64,000 nt of DNA from JABDMH01 sp965223105 (GTDB lineage Bacteria; Bacteroidota; Bacteroidia; Chitinophagales; Saprospiraceae), in the NCBI GenBank assembly GCA_965223105.1, contig OZ244987.1, positions 4,340,001 to 4,404,000 of the forward strand, given 5' to 3'. The notes beneath the pieces are model-generated. The model saw only the letters and a program-made list of their open reading frames with translations. It ran no database searches and was not told where the DNA came from. Numbering within the stretch: position 1 is the stretch's first letter; every line of letters begins with the position of its first letter. Of the stretch, positions 42,626 to 52,587 are shown one piece after another. The position numbers were made by a program, and so were the translations under genes.

Positions 42626-44410
42626 ATGCGCAGTTTTATCAAAATCGTGTTTGGTTCATGTCTCGGAGTAATCCTGGCTGGATTAGCCCTGGGACTGATC
42701 TTCTCAATATACACGGCATCCTTGTTCAGCGCAGGACAAGGGCAAGTCAAAGTAGAGAAGAATTCTGTACTCAAACTCTCCTTTGATCAAGTCATCCCAG
42801 AAAAAACAAACAATACTGAAGCCGCAATTTTTAATTTCTCGAATGATGCATTTGTAGGCACCTACGATATCATTGAAAGCATCAGATCGGCGAAAGAAGA
42901 CAAGAATATAAAGGGTATTTATCTCCATATGTCTTTCAGCAACCTGCGTACGGCCAAAGCAGAATATATACGGGAAGCCTTGATCGACTTCAAGGAAAGT
43001 GGCAAATTCATTTATGCCTATTGTGGAGATTATGGATATGGACAGATTGCGTATTATCTCGCCACGGTTGCTGATGAAGTCGTTCTGCACCCGATGGGCA
43101 TTGTGGATTTCCGCGGATTCAGCACTGCGATTCCATTTTTCAAAGACATGCTAGACAATGTAGGGATATCGATGCGAGCCTTTTATGCCGGCAAGTATAA
43201 GGGGGCCACTGAACCATATCGCCTGAACCAAATGAGCGAAGAAAACCGATATCAAATTAAGTCCTACCTCAATGAATTGTACGACAACTTTTTAGACGAT
43301 ATTTCGGCTAGTCGGAATTTATCAAAGACAGAACTCAAAAGAATTGCCAGCCAATTGCAAGGAAGAAGGGCGGAATTGGCTTTGGAGTCTGGACTCGTTG
43401 ATGCCATTAAGTTTGAAGATGAGGTTCTAGACGACCTGAGAAAACAGTTGGATCTCGGCGAGGAGGACGATCTTTCACTCATCGAATTATCGGATTATCA
43501 CCAAGTGAGAGAGAAAGACCGAAATATTGGGGCACCATCAAAGATTGCCATACTTTATGCGGAGGGTGAAATCAGGAATGGAGATGAGACCTACGGCATG
43601 GTTACTGACGACCATTATGTCAAGATGATTAGGGAGATCGGTAAGGATGATAAGGTCAGGGCATTGGTTTTGAGGGTAAATTCTCCGGGTGGCGATGCCT
43701 TTGTTTCAGATGAGATCTGGCGAGCCTTGGAGCAACTGCAGGAAAAAGACATTAAGGTGGTCGCATCAATGGGTGACGTAGCGGCTTCTGGGGGGTACTA
43801 CATTGCCTGTGGAGCCGACGAAATATTGGCTGAACCTAATACCATTACCGGTTCTATCGGAGTGTTTGGTATGGTTCCCAATGCAGAAAAACTCTTGAAT
43901 GACAAGATCGGGATACACCTTGATACGGTGAAAACAGAGCGATATTCTGCTGGCGTAGTGAATCCCTTCTATCCGATCGGAGAAGAGGAAGCCGCCTTAG
44001 TACAGGAAGGAGTGGATAATGCCTACAATATATTTCTCAGTAGAGTGGCCGAAGGCCGAGGCATGGACCGGGATGCTGTACATGAAATTGCTCAAGGTCG
44101 AGTATGGACAGGCAGGAAAGGAGTAGAAATTGGGCTGGTAGACGATCTTGGTGACCTTCACGACGCCATAGCTCGAGCCGCATCATTGGCCGGTATTGAT
44201 GACTATAGGATTACGGAATATCCACGAATTAAAGATCCCATTCAAAAATTGATGGAAGAGTTAACCGGAGAAAAGCTCGTTCAATCAGCCAAAGACCACA
44301 TTCTCAAAAGTCATCATCCACAAGCTTCGGAATGGCTCCACTCTCTTATCTATGTGCTCGAATCCGGTCGTCCCATGGCCAGACTCCCTTATCTGATTAC
44401 CACCAATTAG
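42626..44410 (+). CDS. sppA: Signal peptide peptidase SppA, 67K type
   Basis: A 594-residue protein; start at ATG 42626 (MRSFIKIVFGSCLGVILAGL), a signal anchor helix. The tandem Clp-like domains are typical of the long SppA. The catalytic Lys lies in AFYAGKYKGATEPYR (about 190), the Ser in MGDVAASGGYYIACGAD (about 389). It degrades cleaved signal peptides at the inner membrane. An earlier in-frame codon (42596) would add a non-conserved leader and is not used. It ends 132 bp before the marR start. Confidence 0.92.
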   Translation: MRSFIKIVFGSCLGVILAGLALGLIFSIYTASLFSAGQGQVKVEKNSVLKLSFDQVIPEKTNNTEAAIFNFSNDAFVGTYDIIESIRSAKEDKNIKGIYLHMSFSNLRTAKAEYIREALIDFKESGKFIYAYCGDYGYGQIAYYLATVADEVVLHPMGIVDFRGFSTAIPFFKDMLDNVGISMRAFYAGKYKGATEPYRLNQMSEENRYQIKSYLNELYDNFLDDISASRNLSKTELKRIASQLQGRRAELALESGLVDAIKFEDEVLDDLRKQLDLGEEDDLSLIELSDYHQVREKDRNIGAPSKIAILYAEGEIRNGDETYGMVTDDHYVKMIREIGKDDKVRALVLRVNSPGGDAFVSDEIWRALEQLQEKDIKVVASMGDVAASGGYYIACGADEILAEPNTITGSIGVFGMVPNAEKLLNDKIGIHLDTVKTERYSAGVVNPFYPIGEEEAALVQEGVDNAYNIFLSRVAEGRGMDRDAVHEIAQGRVWTGRKGVEIGLVDDLGDLHDAIARAASLAGIDDYRITEYPRIKDPIQKLMEELTGEKLVQSAKDHILKSHHPQASEWLHSLIYVLESGRPMARLPYLITTN

Positions 44411-44504
44411 ACAACTCTCTAGTTGAGCAAGGGACAATCTACTGCTGATTCAGTAGGTGTTTTTTCCCGTTTGGTAGCCATTTAAGAGAAGATTAACATT
44501 TTCT

Positions 44505-44537
44505 TGTCTATACATTAGATGTCTATACATATATTTG
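44505..44537 (+). promoter_or_regulatory. Direct-repeat operator and promoter of the marR-yceI pair
   Basis: TGTCTATACAT occurs at 44505-44515 and again at 44520-44530, a 15-bp spacing on one face of the helix, and overlaps a TATATTTG box (44530-44537), an exact TAnnTTTG -7 match. The GTG of marR is only 6 bp downstream. The arrangement suggests autorepression by the MarR protein; binding is inference. Confidence 0.6.
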
Positions 44538-44542
44538 CAATC

Positions 44543-45031
44543 GTGAAACTCGAAGATGCCATAAAACAAAAGAAATTTCGCAGTCAACACATCAGAGCTG
44601 CCATCAATCTTCATTATGCAAGCTCGCAACTGCAGCATTTTGAAAACAGTATTTTAAAGAATTACGGTATCTCTCTACAGCAGTTCAATCTGATGCGAAT
44701 CGTTAGAGGACAGAAAGGCAAACCTATAAGCATTTCCGAGATTACTGATCGCATGATTGACAAGATGTCAAATGCCTCACGGCTAGCTGAAAAACTTCGA
44801 GCGAAAGGCCTGCTGGCACGTCAGATTTGCCCAAAGGATAGGCGAAAAGTTGAGATCATACTGACTGATAAGGGCCAGTCAGTCATTGCCGATGCCTCCC
44901 AGACCATAGACTCTGCAATCAATAAGAGATTATCAGTGCTCTCGAAGGACGAGGCTGAGGAACTAAATCGAATCCTAGATAAAGTCACTATGGCAAGTAG
45001 TGGTTCGGAATATTTTATTACAAACAATTAA
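44543..45031 (+). CDS. MarR family transcriptional regulator
   Basis: A 162-residue winged-helix regulator. The start is taken at GTG 44543 because MKLEDAIKQKKFRSQHIRAA is the conserved Bacteroidota N-terminus; an in-frame ATG at 44519 would lie inside the operator/promoter. YGISLQQFNLMRIVRGQKGK and SEITDRMIDKMSNASRLAEKL form the DNA-binding helices, and CPKDRRKVEIILTDKG the wing. It probably controls the downstream yceI gene and itself. Confidence 0.85.
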   Translation: MKLEDAIKQKKFRSQHIRAAINLHYASSQLQHFENSILKNYGISLQQFNLMRIVRGQKGKPISISEITDRMIDKMSNASRLAEKLRAKGLLARQICPKDRRKVEIILTDKGQSVIADASQTIDSAINKRLSVLSKDEAEELNRILDKVTMASSGSEYFITNN

Positions 45032-45045
45032 ATCATTAAAGTCTT

Positions 45046-45639
45046 ATGAAAAGTATTGGATTATCATTGATGCTGACGGCTATGGTTGCCTACCTAGGCT
45101 TCGCCGACACCAACCCAATAGGATCGGAGGTTGATCTGGAGAAAAGCACCGTCGAGTGGGTTGGGAAAAAAGTGACTGGTAAACACCACGGCACAATCAA
45201 ATTGAAAGAAGCCAATCTCACCATGGAAGAGGGCATGCTAAAGGGAGGTTCATTCGTCATTGACATGACTTCGATTGAGAATCTCGATATGGCAGGAAAA
45301 GAAGGCGCTGGCAAATTGGAAGGACATCTAAAATCACCGGACTTCTTCAATGTTGCTGAGCACCCCACTGCAAGATTAGACATTTCAAAAGTGGTGCATC
45401 GAGGCACTGAGGGAAGTTACAAGGTGGTGGGTGATCTCACAATAAAAGGCATTACCAAACCGATCAAGTTTAATGCCCAATTCGGTGAAGAAGACGGGAT
45501 GAAAGTTGCAACTGCCGACATCCTTGTTGACCGTTCCGAATATGATGTTAGATATGGTTCGGGAAGTTTCTTTGACAATCTGGGTGATAAGACGATCTAC
45601 GACGAATTTGAACTGAAAGTAAAATTGGTCTTGAAGTAG
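45046..45639 (+). CDS. YceI family periplasmic protein
   Basis: A 197-residue exported protein: signal region MKSIGLSLMLTAMVAYLGFA, then the YceI lipocalin-like fold with STVEWVGKKVTGKHHGTIKL, LEGHLKSPDFFNVAEHPTA and GDLTIKGITKPIKFNAQF. YceI proteins bind isoprenoid lipids. It follows marR by 14 bp and is followed by a terminator, so it is the target of the MarR pair. Confidence 0.92.
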   Translation: MKSIGLSLMLTAMVAYLGFADTNPIGSEVDLEKSTVEWVGKKVTGKHHGTIKLKEANLTMEEGMLKGGSFVIDMTSIENLDMAGKEGAGKLEGHLKSPDFFNVAEHPTARLDISKVVHRGTEGSYKVVGDLTIKGITKPIKFNAQFGEEDGMKVATADILVDRSEYDVRYGSGSFFDNLGDKTIYDEFELKVKLVLK

Positions 45640-45661
45640 TAGACCGCAAGTTTCATATTGA

Positions 45662-45697
45662 AACGCTGTCATCCTAAACAGGTGACAGCGTTTTTTC
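45662..45697 (+). terminator. Intrinsic terminator after yceI
   Basis: AACGCTGTCA (45662-45671) pairs with TGACAGCGTT (45683-45692) and is followed by six Ts. Confidence 0.9.
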
Positions 45698-45743
45698 TTT
45701 AGGGCTTATGCGCTTATTAAGAAAGATTGGATCAGAATAAATG

Positions 45744-45780
45744 AAAAGAGGAGCGTCCACTTAGGTCGTGGCCACTCCTC
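45744..45780 (-). terminator. Probable terminator after the metzincin gene
   Basis: Read on the minus strand, GAGGAG (45780-45775) pairs with CTCCTC (45753-45748) with CAC/GTG pairs inside and small internal loops, followed by TTTTC. The gene ends at 45807. Confidence 0.5.
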
Positions 45781-45806
45781 AAACTTACCCATGGTCTGGT
45801 GTTTTT

Positions 45807-47591
45807 TTAGTTTTCTTGTCGGCGAAAAAATTTGAATGTCTTTTGCCAGTCAATTCCGGTCAACCTCAAATAATACCACCCAACGGGCAGACCCGCCACC
45901 ATAATCGACTGATAGTCATTATCGAACTCACCATGAAGTTGTAATTGTCCAGTCGGCGCCAAGATGGCAAAATCGGCATGGTTTGCATTTGGTAACCGCA
46001 CGTGGAGGAAGTCGTCGGGCATGGTTGGGTAAACCACAGGATTGGTCAGGGGATCTCTACTGATTACGACCAAGTCTGACGTGCTGACCTCCCCGCTATG
46101 ATCGACACTTAAAAGACGGTAGATTGACTCGGGATCTGGATCGGTGTCGGTATAGGTGTACTCATGCCCATACTCAGTATCACCCTTTGATGCTATTTCG
46201 GCCACTACCTGAAAGTCTTCCGGACCAGAATTCGTACGTTGTAAAACAAACCGATCGATGTTACTTTCCCAAGCTGTAGTCCAAGAGAGTGCATTCACAA
46301 AGCTTTCAGCATCTCCCTCAAATTCTAGCAATTCTAGGGGTAGTGCTCCCGAAGATGTACCATAGGAATATAGTACGCAGTCTTGATCGAGGCCAGTGAT
46401 GGCATGACAACAAGAAGGATTCATATTGGCATCTCCAAATGAAGTAAGGATATGTCCTAAACCCAATGCATGGGTCACTTCATGTTGTAAGATCTCTCCC
46501 ATCTCCGAACATCGGCAATCCCCTACCCCATCATTGATGACAACATACCCGTAGGACCCGGTATACCAAGTTTCGCCATTATAGGTATGAGACCCCAAGC
46601 CATAGAGACCTCCAATAGCCAAGATGCCGGAACAGTTGGACAGGTCTGAAATTTCATTACAAGGATCGTCATACTGTATGACGATATGCCTCGATCCACC
46701 CAAGTTATCGCTGATCCAACTGCGATAATCCGCCCCAATGGCACTCCCATCAACACACGAAGCTAATGCCGGTACCGTCCCTCCAACCACGAGGTTAATT
46801 CCCGGATAGGAGGTATTCAAATCCAGAACACATTGCTGAGCCCACACATTTGCTGAGCTGCAACCAACCTGACCGGCTTGCTCATAGTGAAGTGCAACGT
46901 GATTCGTAGAAAAATCCTTCCAACGGAAATAGCGATTATTACTGCTTAAGTAAGCGCAATGTGATGGCTCAGCTCGCATATGCTGCCGGGTAATGAAATC
47001 CCCATGACTCAATGTGCTCACACATCGATTGCGATCCCACGAAAGGCCTTTGTGTACCACCGAACGCAATTCATTGACCAGTTCTTGTCGATAATATACA
47101 CCTAGAGGTTCAGTCCCTTGATCCTTTGTAACCTCAAATTCTCGTGCTTGAGGTGACGGTACAAAGAAAAATTGATCAGCAACGATCATCTCTTCAAAGA
47201 CATAGTAAGAATAACATATGGGGTGATATAGACCTGATTCTCGTTTCTCCAAAAACAGGAGATAGATCGAACCGTCGTATAGATCTAAATCACCCCACAT
47301 CGTCATCCAATTACCGTCAATTATCCGTTCCCATTTCTGGACCTCAAATGCATCGCCGCTTTGTAACTCACCTTTTATATTGTCAAGTACAACGAGTTGT
47401 GTTCTAAAGAAAGTTGTACCATGAAGGTCTGATTCATAGCTATGAGATGCCCTTGCTCTTACGACCACATCTGCCATCGTTGCGAGTTCTCCCAGATCGG
47501 CAAAAGGTCGAATGGTCGTACCTCGTACAAAAGTCGTTACATTTAGTAAAATCACAGCTACAATCAGAACCCTTAGGGTGCTCTTACTCAT
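45807..47591 (-). CDS. Secreted metzincin-type zinc protease with T9SS sorting domain
   Basis: A 594-residue protein: a signal peptide (STLRVLIVAVILLNVTTFV), an N-terminal module with Asp/Trp-rich sequence (MTMWGDLDLYDGSIYLLFLE), then a protease domain with HEVTHALGLGH (about 370-380), the HExxHxxGxxH zinc motif of metzincins, a Met-turn (ANMNPSCC) and many cysteines. The C-terminal 80 residues (NPVVYPTMPDDFLHVRLP to WYYLRLTGIDWQKTFKFF) are a T9SS type A sorting domain, so the protein is secreted or surface-attached. Substrate unknown. Confidence 0.85.
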   Translation of the reverse strand: MSKSTLRVLIVAVILLNVTTFVRGTTIRPFADLGELATMADVVVRARASHSYESDLHGTTFFRTQLVVLDNIKGELQSGDAFEVQKWERIIDGNWMTMWGDLDLYDGSIYLLFLEKRESGLYHPICYSYYVFEEMIVADQFFFVPSPQAREFEVTKDQGTEPLGVYYRQELVNELRSVVHKGLSWDRNRCVSTLSHGDFITRQHMRAEPSHCAYLSSNNRYFRWKDFSTNHVALHYEQAGQVGCSSANVWAQQCVLDLNTSYPGINLVVGGTVPALASCVDGSAIGADYRSWISDNLGGSRHIVIQYDDPCNEISDLSNCSGILAIGGLYGLGSHTYNGETWYTGSYGYVVINDGVGDCRCSEMGEILQHEVTHALGLGHILTSFGDANMNPSCCHAITGLDQDCVLYSYGTSSGALPLELLEFEGDAESFVNALSWTTAWESNIDRFVLQRTNSGPEDFQVVAEIASKGDTEYGHEYTYTDTDPDPESIYRLLSVDHSGEVSTSDLVVISRDPLTNPVVYPTMPDDFLHVRLPNANHADFAILAPTGQLQLHGEFDNDYQSIMVAGLPVGWYYLRLTGIDWQKTFKFFRRQEN

Positions 47592-47878
47592 AGAGAAACA
47601 CGGTTATCATCACGATATGAGCGGAGATAACTGTACACCTGGTTGACCTTAATGAAATGGGATGAATCTAAGGTCTCAACCGGGCAAGCAAGTTTGACTT
47701 GCTGTACAAATCATAGCTGGGATGGAATTGAGAGATATGCTCTGGCCAGCAATTTGCAAATTCTTTGCCAGAAAGGAATTTAGGGTCCCTTATGAAGAGA
47801 TATCGGCTATTTTCTTACATGTAAGCTACTCAAAATGTGCAAGTAGCAATCACAAAAATTTATAGAAGCGATGGTGGG

Positions 47879-49174
47879 TTACTGAGCTTCTTCTCTTTTC
47901 TTTTGATGGTAAGGTTTGATAATCAAACGCAGAGACTGGTCGTAAGAAAAGTAATTCCATACCCAATTTAGAAATACAATAAGTTTATTGCGAGCTCCCA
48001 ATAAAGAGTATAAGTGTACCACCAGCCAGATGACCCAGGCAAAGAAACCTCCAAACCTCCAATTAGGTAAGTCTACCACGGCCTTATTTCGGCCAATGGT
48101 GGCCATCGTACCTAAATCCTTATATCGAAAAGGTTCCCAATCATTCTCATTTTCCTGCTTGAGATTTGTGGCTAACTGCCTAGCCATTTGCAGGGCAGTC
48201 TGGGCAACCTGAGGGTGCCCCTTTGGATATTCCTCATCTTCCACTGCCAGCGCGATGTCACCAATGGCAAAGAGATCATTTGCCCCTATTACCTGGCAAT
48301 ATGGGTTGATAAGCAGACGGCCATTGTGACCAAGTAAATCATCCGGCAGCCCCAGCATTCGTTTGCAGGTGATCCCCGCCGCCCAAATGACTTTGCCGCA
48401 GGTGATCCGCTGACCATCGTTGGTATATACATAGTTGTCATCGACGTCCTTCACCCGCTTGTTCTTCATCACAATGACTCCCAGCTGCTTTAAGTACTTC
48501 TCAGCATTGCTCGATGCTTTTTCTGACATACTTGGCAGTAAACGTGCTCCGGCGTGAATTAGGTAGATGTCCACTTCCCCATAAGCAAGTTCTGGATAAT
48601 CCTTGGGTAAAATATACTTCTTCATTTCAGCAAGCGCACCTGCGACTTCTACTCCGGTTGCTCCTCCTCCCACCACCACGATATCAATCAATTCTTGTCT
48701 CTTCTCATAGTCACGGGTGGATACAGCGCGCTCATAGTCAGCCAGAATTACATTTCGTATATGAAGTGCTTCAGAAGTGGACTTCATCGGATATGAATAC
48801 TTCTCAATACGGGTGTTGCCGTAGAAATTCGTTGTGGCACCCGTAGCTATGACCAATTTGTCATAATTCAAGTATCCAAGCTCGGCATAGACGCGCTTTT
48901 GTTCCAGGTCGATTCGCTCAATATTGCTGTATCTGATAAAGATATTGTCTGATCCCTGAAAGATCTTCCGCAAAGGAAAACTGATCGAACTGGGTTCCAA
49001 TCCAGCCATAGCCACTTGGTAAAACAATGGTTGAAACTGGTGGTAGTTGTTCTTATCAATAAGAACCACTTGATATGACGACCTGCGTAGTTTCTTGGCC
49101 AACTCGAGTCCACCGAAGCCAGCACCAATGATGACAATCCTTTGTTGGCCAGTCTCCGGTATGTTGAAAGCCAT
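47879..49174 (-). CDS. Type II NADH dehydrogenase-like FAD oxidoreductase
   Basis: A 431-residue flavoprotein. Two nucleotide-binding motifs are IVIIGAGFGGLELAKKL (FAD) and IVVVGGGATGVEVAGALAEM (NADH). Single-chain NDH-2 enzymes feed electrons to quinone without proton pumping. The C-terminus has two hydrophobic stretches (FFAWVIWLVVHLYSLLGA, IVFLNWVWNYF) typical of NDH-2 membrane attachment. It begins 3 bp after the nucleotidyltransferase stop, so the two genes form an operon. Confidence 0.88.
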   Translation of the reverse strand: MAFNIPETGQQRIVIIGAGFGGLELAKKLRRSSYQVVLIDKNNYHQFQPLFYQVAMAGLEPSSISFPLRKIFQGSDNIFIRYSNIERIDLEQKRVYAELGYLNYDKLVIATGATTNFYGNTRIEKYSYPMKSTSEALHIRNVILADYERAVSTRDYEKRQELIDIVVVGGGATGVEVAGALAEMKKYILPKDYPELAYGEVDIYLIHAGARLLPSMSEKASSNAEKYLKQLGVIVMKNKRVKDVDDNYVYTNDGQRITCGKVIWAAGITCKRMLGLPDDLLGHNGRLLINPYCQVIGANDLFAIGDIALAVEDEEYPKGHPQVAQTALQMARQLATNLKQENENDWEPFRYKDLGTMATIGRNKAVVDLPNWRFGGFFAWVIWLVVHLYSLLGARNKLIVFLNWVWNYFSYDQSLRLIIKPYHQKKREEAQ

Positions 49175-49177
49175 CGA

Positions 49178-50095
49178 TTATTCTCCTTGGTTCCAGAGAG
49201 GGGAAGGATAGATACCCTGATTGGCAAATCGCTGAAATGCCGCTTTTACACGATCAGCATCTTCCTTATAGGTCACTCCATACCATTGATCCTTGGATGT
49301 GAGCAGTTTCACCTTAACATCTCCGGCTTTGATTAATTCATCTATAATCAGAGGGATGAAGTATTCGGCCTTCGGATTGGTCTGATTGGACCGCACAAAA
49401 CGATGAAAACCAGCTTGTAATCGAGGAAACAAATCTTGATGAAAACCCCAAAAATTCATCGAGACCGGTACCTCACTTGACAGGGTTCCCTCACCAGCCT
49501 CACCATACACAATATGTCCTTGAGCGTCCTTCCGAATTTTGAGAATCTCTTCAATTTCAGTGAGATCACCTTCGGCATTGGCACTACAAACTCCTCGATT
49601 TACGTGGCCTTGGCTAGAGAGTGTGTTCTCCAAAATGTAACCCACCATACCAAAACGATCTGGAGCAGCTTCTTCCCGGAGGAATCGGGCAATTATTGCA
49701 AAGCTGTCTTTGCCATAGTAATCATCGGCATTGATCACTGCAAAGGGCTCATGGATCACGTCCTTAGCCACCAGTACAGCGTGTGAGGTACCCCAAGGCT
49801 TTTCACGCTCTGGCAAATCGGTGAATCCGGGAATGGCTGGATTAACTTCCTGACATACAAAATGCACGTCGATCGCGTTCTCAAATTTGGAAGTTATTTT
49901 ATCAGCAAATTCTTCTTGAAAAAAATCCCGAACGACAAAAACGACCTTGCCAAAACCGGCCTGAATCGCATCGTAAATGGAGTATTCAAGAATGGTCTCT
50001 CCTCCGGGACCCAATTCATCCAATTGCTTTAACCCACCGTAGCGGCTACCCATTCCAGCAGCCAACACAAGTAAACTAATCTTTTCTTCAGACAT
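49178..50095 (-). CDS. Nucleotidyltransferase (NTP-transferase family)
   Basis: A 305-residue protein with the signature LVLAAGMGSRYGGLKQLDEL, and FAVINADDYYGKDSF, the metal-binding acid region of sugar-phosphate nucleotidylyltransferases. The family includes activators of sugar and CDP-alcohol substrates; the exact sugar is not readable. Preceded by an exact TATCTTTG box on the minus strand. Operon with the downstream NDH-2 gene. Confidence 0.85.
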   Translation of the reverse strand: MSEEKISLLVLAAGMGSRYGGLKQLDELGPGGETILEYSIYDAIQAGFGKVVFVVRDFFQEEFADKITSKFENAIDVHFVCQEVNPAIPGFTDLPEREKPWGTSHAVLVAKDVIHEPFAVINADDYYGKDSFAIIARFLREEAAPDRFGMVGYILENTLSSQGHVNRGVCSANAEGDLTEIEEILKIRKDAQGHIVYGEAGEGTLSSEVPVSMNFWGFHQDLFPRLQAGFHRFVRSNQTNPKAEYFIPLIIDELIKAGDVKVKLLTSKDQWYGVTYKEDADRVKAAFQRFANQGIYPSPLWNQGE

Positions 50096-50114
50096 CTAAA
50101 GGCATTATTGTCCC

Positions 50115-50122
50115 CAAAGATA
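50115..50122 (-). promoter_or_regulatory. Putative promoter box TATCTTTG
   Basis: On the minus strand TATCTTTG (exact TAnnTTTG) lies 20 bp upstream of the nucleotidyltransferase ATG. No TTG lies at the expected -33 position. Confidence 0.45.
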
Positions 50123-50217
50123 GGAACAAGGCTAAGATTGTAAAATCGCCTCAAATCAAACCAGATCGGCTGCGGGTTTTCTGTATCTTGCCTTCAACCT
50201 TACCAAACGCTATTGTA

Positions 50218-52005
50218 ATGACACTTGCCACCATTGACATTGCTATCATTGCCTTCTTCTTTGCGATCACCCTGGGCATTGGAATCTATGTATCACGCAC
50301 TGCTGGAAAAGACACCAGTGAATATTTTCTGTCGGGTAGGAACATGCCTTGGTGGCTCCTGGGAATGTCAATGGTGGCGACCACTTTTTCTACCGATACG
50401 CCCAACCTGGTTACCGATATTGTCCGTCAGAATGGCGTTTCGGGCAATTGGGTTTGGATGGTCTTCTTGATCACAGGCATGATGACTGTTTTTATCTACG
50501 CCAAACTGTGGCGAAAATCCAATGTGACGACCGACATTGAATTCTATGAATTGAGATATGGAGGTCGACCTGCTCAATTTTTACGAGCATTTCGCGCCAT
50601 TTTTCTGGGATTGTTCTTCAACGTGTTGGCCATGTCTGCTGTATCACTGGCAGCCATTAAGATCGGAGAAGTCATGCTGGGCCTTTCTCCACTGCAGACC
50701 ATCGGTTTGGCTGCCTTGATCACAGTGATATTCAGCTCCTTAGGTGGTTTTAAAGGCGTAGTCTATACCGATTTTATTCTATTTTTTGTGGCGATGATTG
50801 GTGCCATCGGAGCTGCGGTAGTAGCCGTAAACCTCCCCGAAGTGGGTGGTCTATCCGGGTTATTCACCCATGATTTGGTACGTGAACACATGTCCCTTCT
50901 GCCTGATTTACACAATCAGGACATTCTCATCGCTCTAGTGATCATTCCTCTTGCTGTACAATGGTGGGCTGCCTGGTATCCCGGATCAGAACCGGGGGGT
51001 GGTGGGTATATTGCCCAACGGATGTTGGCCGCTAAGAACGAAAACCATGCGATCGGTGCCACTTTTTTCTTCAATATTTTGCACTATGCCCTGAGACCAT
51101 GGCCCTGGATTTTGGTGGCGTTGGCCTCCCTGGTCGTCTTTCCTGACCTGGAAAGCCTTAAAGCCGCTTTCCCCAATATATCGGAAGGAAAACTCGGTCA
51201 TGACCTGGCTTACCCAGCCATGCTGACTTTTCTGCCAACGGGTCTTCTGGGATTGGTTTTGGCTGCATTGATTTCTGCCTTTATGTCGACCATTTCCACC
51301 CATTTGAACTGGGGTGCCTCTTATCTGGTGAATGACTTCTACCGCCGCTTTCTCAGACCACAGGCAAGCGAAAGGGAATCGGTGATGGCCGGAAGGGTTA
51401 CCACTTTCATTTTGATGTTTCTAGCAGCCGTCATGGCGTTAGTCATGACCAATGCACTACAAATATTTGATTACATCCTCATGTTCGGTGCCGGCACCGG
51501 ATTGATTTTCCTATTGCGCTGGTTTTGGTGGCGGATCAATGCATGGAGTGAAATTGTAGCCATGTTTTCCTCGGGAATCATTTCATTCATCTTTGCCTTT
51601 GGGGGATATCCCGAAACTTGGAATGCGCATTGGCGATTTCCCATCATTGTGGGGATTACCACTGTGGTCTGGTTGACCACCACCATGTTGACTTCACCTG
51701 AAAGTCAACAAACTCTCCGCAATTTTTATCGACGCATTCAACCAGGTGGACCCGGATGGACAAAAATCATTGATGAAGCCAAAGCCGATGGTGAAGAATT
51801 AATTGAAACCCATCAAAAATGGACGGTACCCAATGGCCTGATTGCCATGTTGCTGGGTATTGTCATGGTATACTCCATCCTGTTTGGCACTGGTAAATTA
51901 CTTTATGGTGAGCACAACACTTGCGTGGTATTGTACGTACTTGCGATCATTTCGGCCCTTGGTCTGCAAAGACTCTGGAAAAAAGTAGGTGGTGAAATGG
52001 TTTAG
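50218..52005 (+). CDS. Sodium:solute symporter (SSS family)
   Basis: A 595-residue membrane protein; start at ATG 50218 (MTLATIDIAIIAFFFAITLG). The sodium-solute motif is GIYVSRTAGKDTSEYFLSGRN. About 13 helices can be traced; AAWYPGSEPGGGGYIAQRM is a family-specific loop. Substrates of SSS transporters vary widely (sugars, amino acids, vitamins), so it is left open. It ends 3 bp before the thioesterase start, so the genes form an operon. Confidence 0.88.
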   Translation: MTLATIDIAIIAFFFAITLGIGIYVSRTAGKDTSEYFLSGRNMPWWLLGMSMVATTFSTDTPNLVTDIVRQNGVSGNWVWMVFLITGMMTVFIYAKLWRKSNVTTDIEFYELRYGGRPAQFLRAFRAIFLGLFFNVLAMSAVSLAAIKIGEVMLGLSPLQTIGLAALITVIFSSLGGFKGVVYTDFILFFVAMIGAIGAAVVAVNLPEVGGLSGLFTHDLVREHMSLLPDLHNQDILIALVIIPLAVQWWAAWYPGSEPGGGGYIAQRMLAAKNENHAIGATFFFNILHYALRPWPWILVALASLVVFPDLESLKAAFPNISEGKLGHDLAYPAMLTFLPTGLLGLVLAALISAFMSTISTHLNWGASYLVNDFYRRFLRPQASERESVMAGRVTTFILMFLAAVMALVMTNALQIFDYILMFGAGTGLIFLLRWFWWRINAWSEIVAMFSSGIISFIFAFGGYPETWNAHWRFPIIVGITTVVWLTTTMLTSPESQQTLRNFYRRIQPGGPGWTKIIDEAKADGEELIETHQKWTVPNGLIAMLLGIVMVYSILFGTGKLLYGEHNTCVVLYVLAIISALGLQRLWKKVGGEMV

Positions 52006-52008
52006 CTG

Positions 52009-52413
52009 ATGTTTAGACATAGTACAACGGTACGAGTCAGGTATGGAGAGACCGATCAGATGGGTTATGTTTATTATGGAAACTATGCCCTATATTATGA
52101 GATTGGTCGGGTTGAGGCACTAAGGTCTCTGGGATTGTCTTATCGATCTTTGGAAGAAAAGGGAATTATGATGCCGGTAGTCCGGGTGGAGAGCAAATTT
52201 ATTCGACCTGCCACCTATGACGATCAGATTTCTATCAGAACCACCATCAAGGAACTGCCTAAGAAACTTATTACTTTTCATGTGCAGATCAATCGAGCAG
52301 CAGACGAACGATTGCACGAAGCTAAAGTCACTTTATATTTTCACGATATCAATACCGGAAAGATGGTTTCAGCACCTAATGAAATTGTTGACCGGTTAAA
52401 ACCCTACTTTTAG
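52009..52413 (+). CDS. YbgC/FcbC-type acyl-CoA thioesterase
   Basis: A 134-residue hotdog-fold protein: VRYGETDQMGYVYYGNYALY with the catalytic Asp-containing TDQMG, and YFEIGRVE-like YYEIGRVEALRSLGLSY. The family hydrolyses acyl-CoA or acyl-ACP thioesters. It begins 3 bp after the symporter stop. Its TAG stop is directly followed by an open frame that continues into the BrkB-like gene. Confidence 0.85.
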   Translation: MFRHSTTVRVRYGETDQMGYVYYGNYALYYEIGRVEALRSLGLSYRSLEEKGIMMPVVRVESKFIRPATYDDQISIRTTIKELPKKLITFHVQINRAADERLHEAKVTLYFHDINTGKMVSAPNEIVDRLKPYF

Positions 52414-52587
52414 CATATCAGTATATTTTCTCACATAAAGTATCGACTTCTAAAAACCCAAATTTCAGTAATTAAATGGGCTAAAAATCAAACCTTCCCT
52501 GGCTTTGCTGGCATTCCCATTCATGATGTTGTCAAATTTATCATTCATGAAATAAAAAGGGAAGATATTTCCACTCGAGCAAACTCG

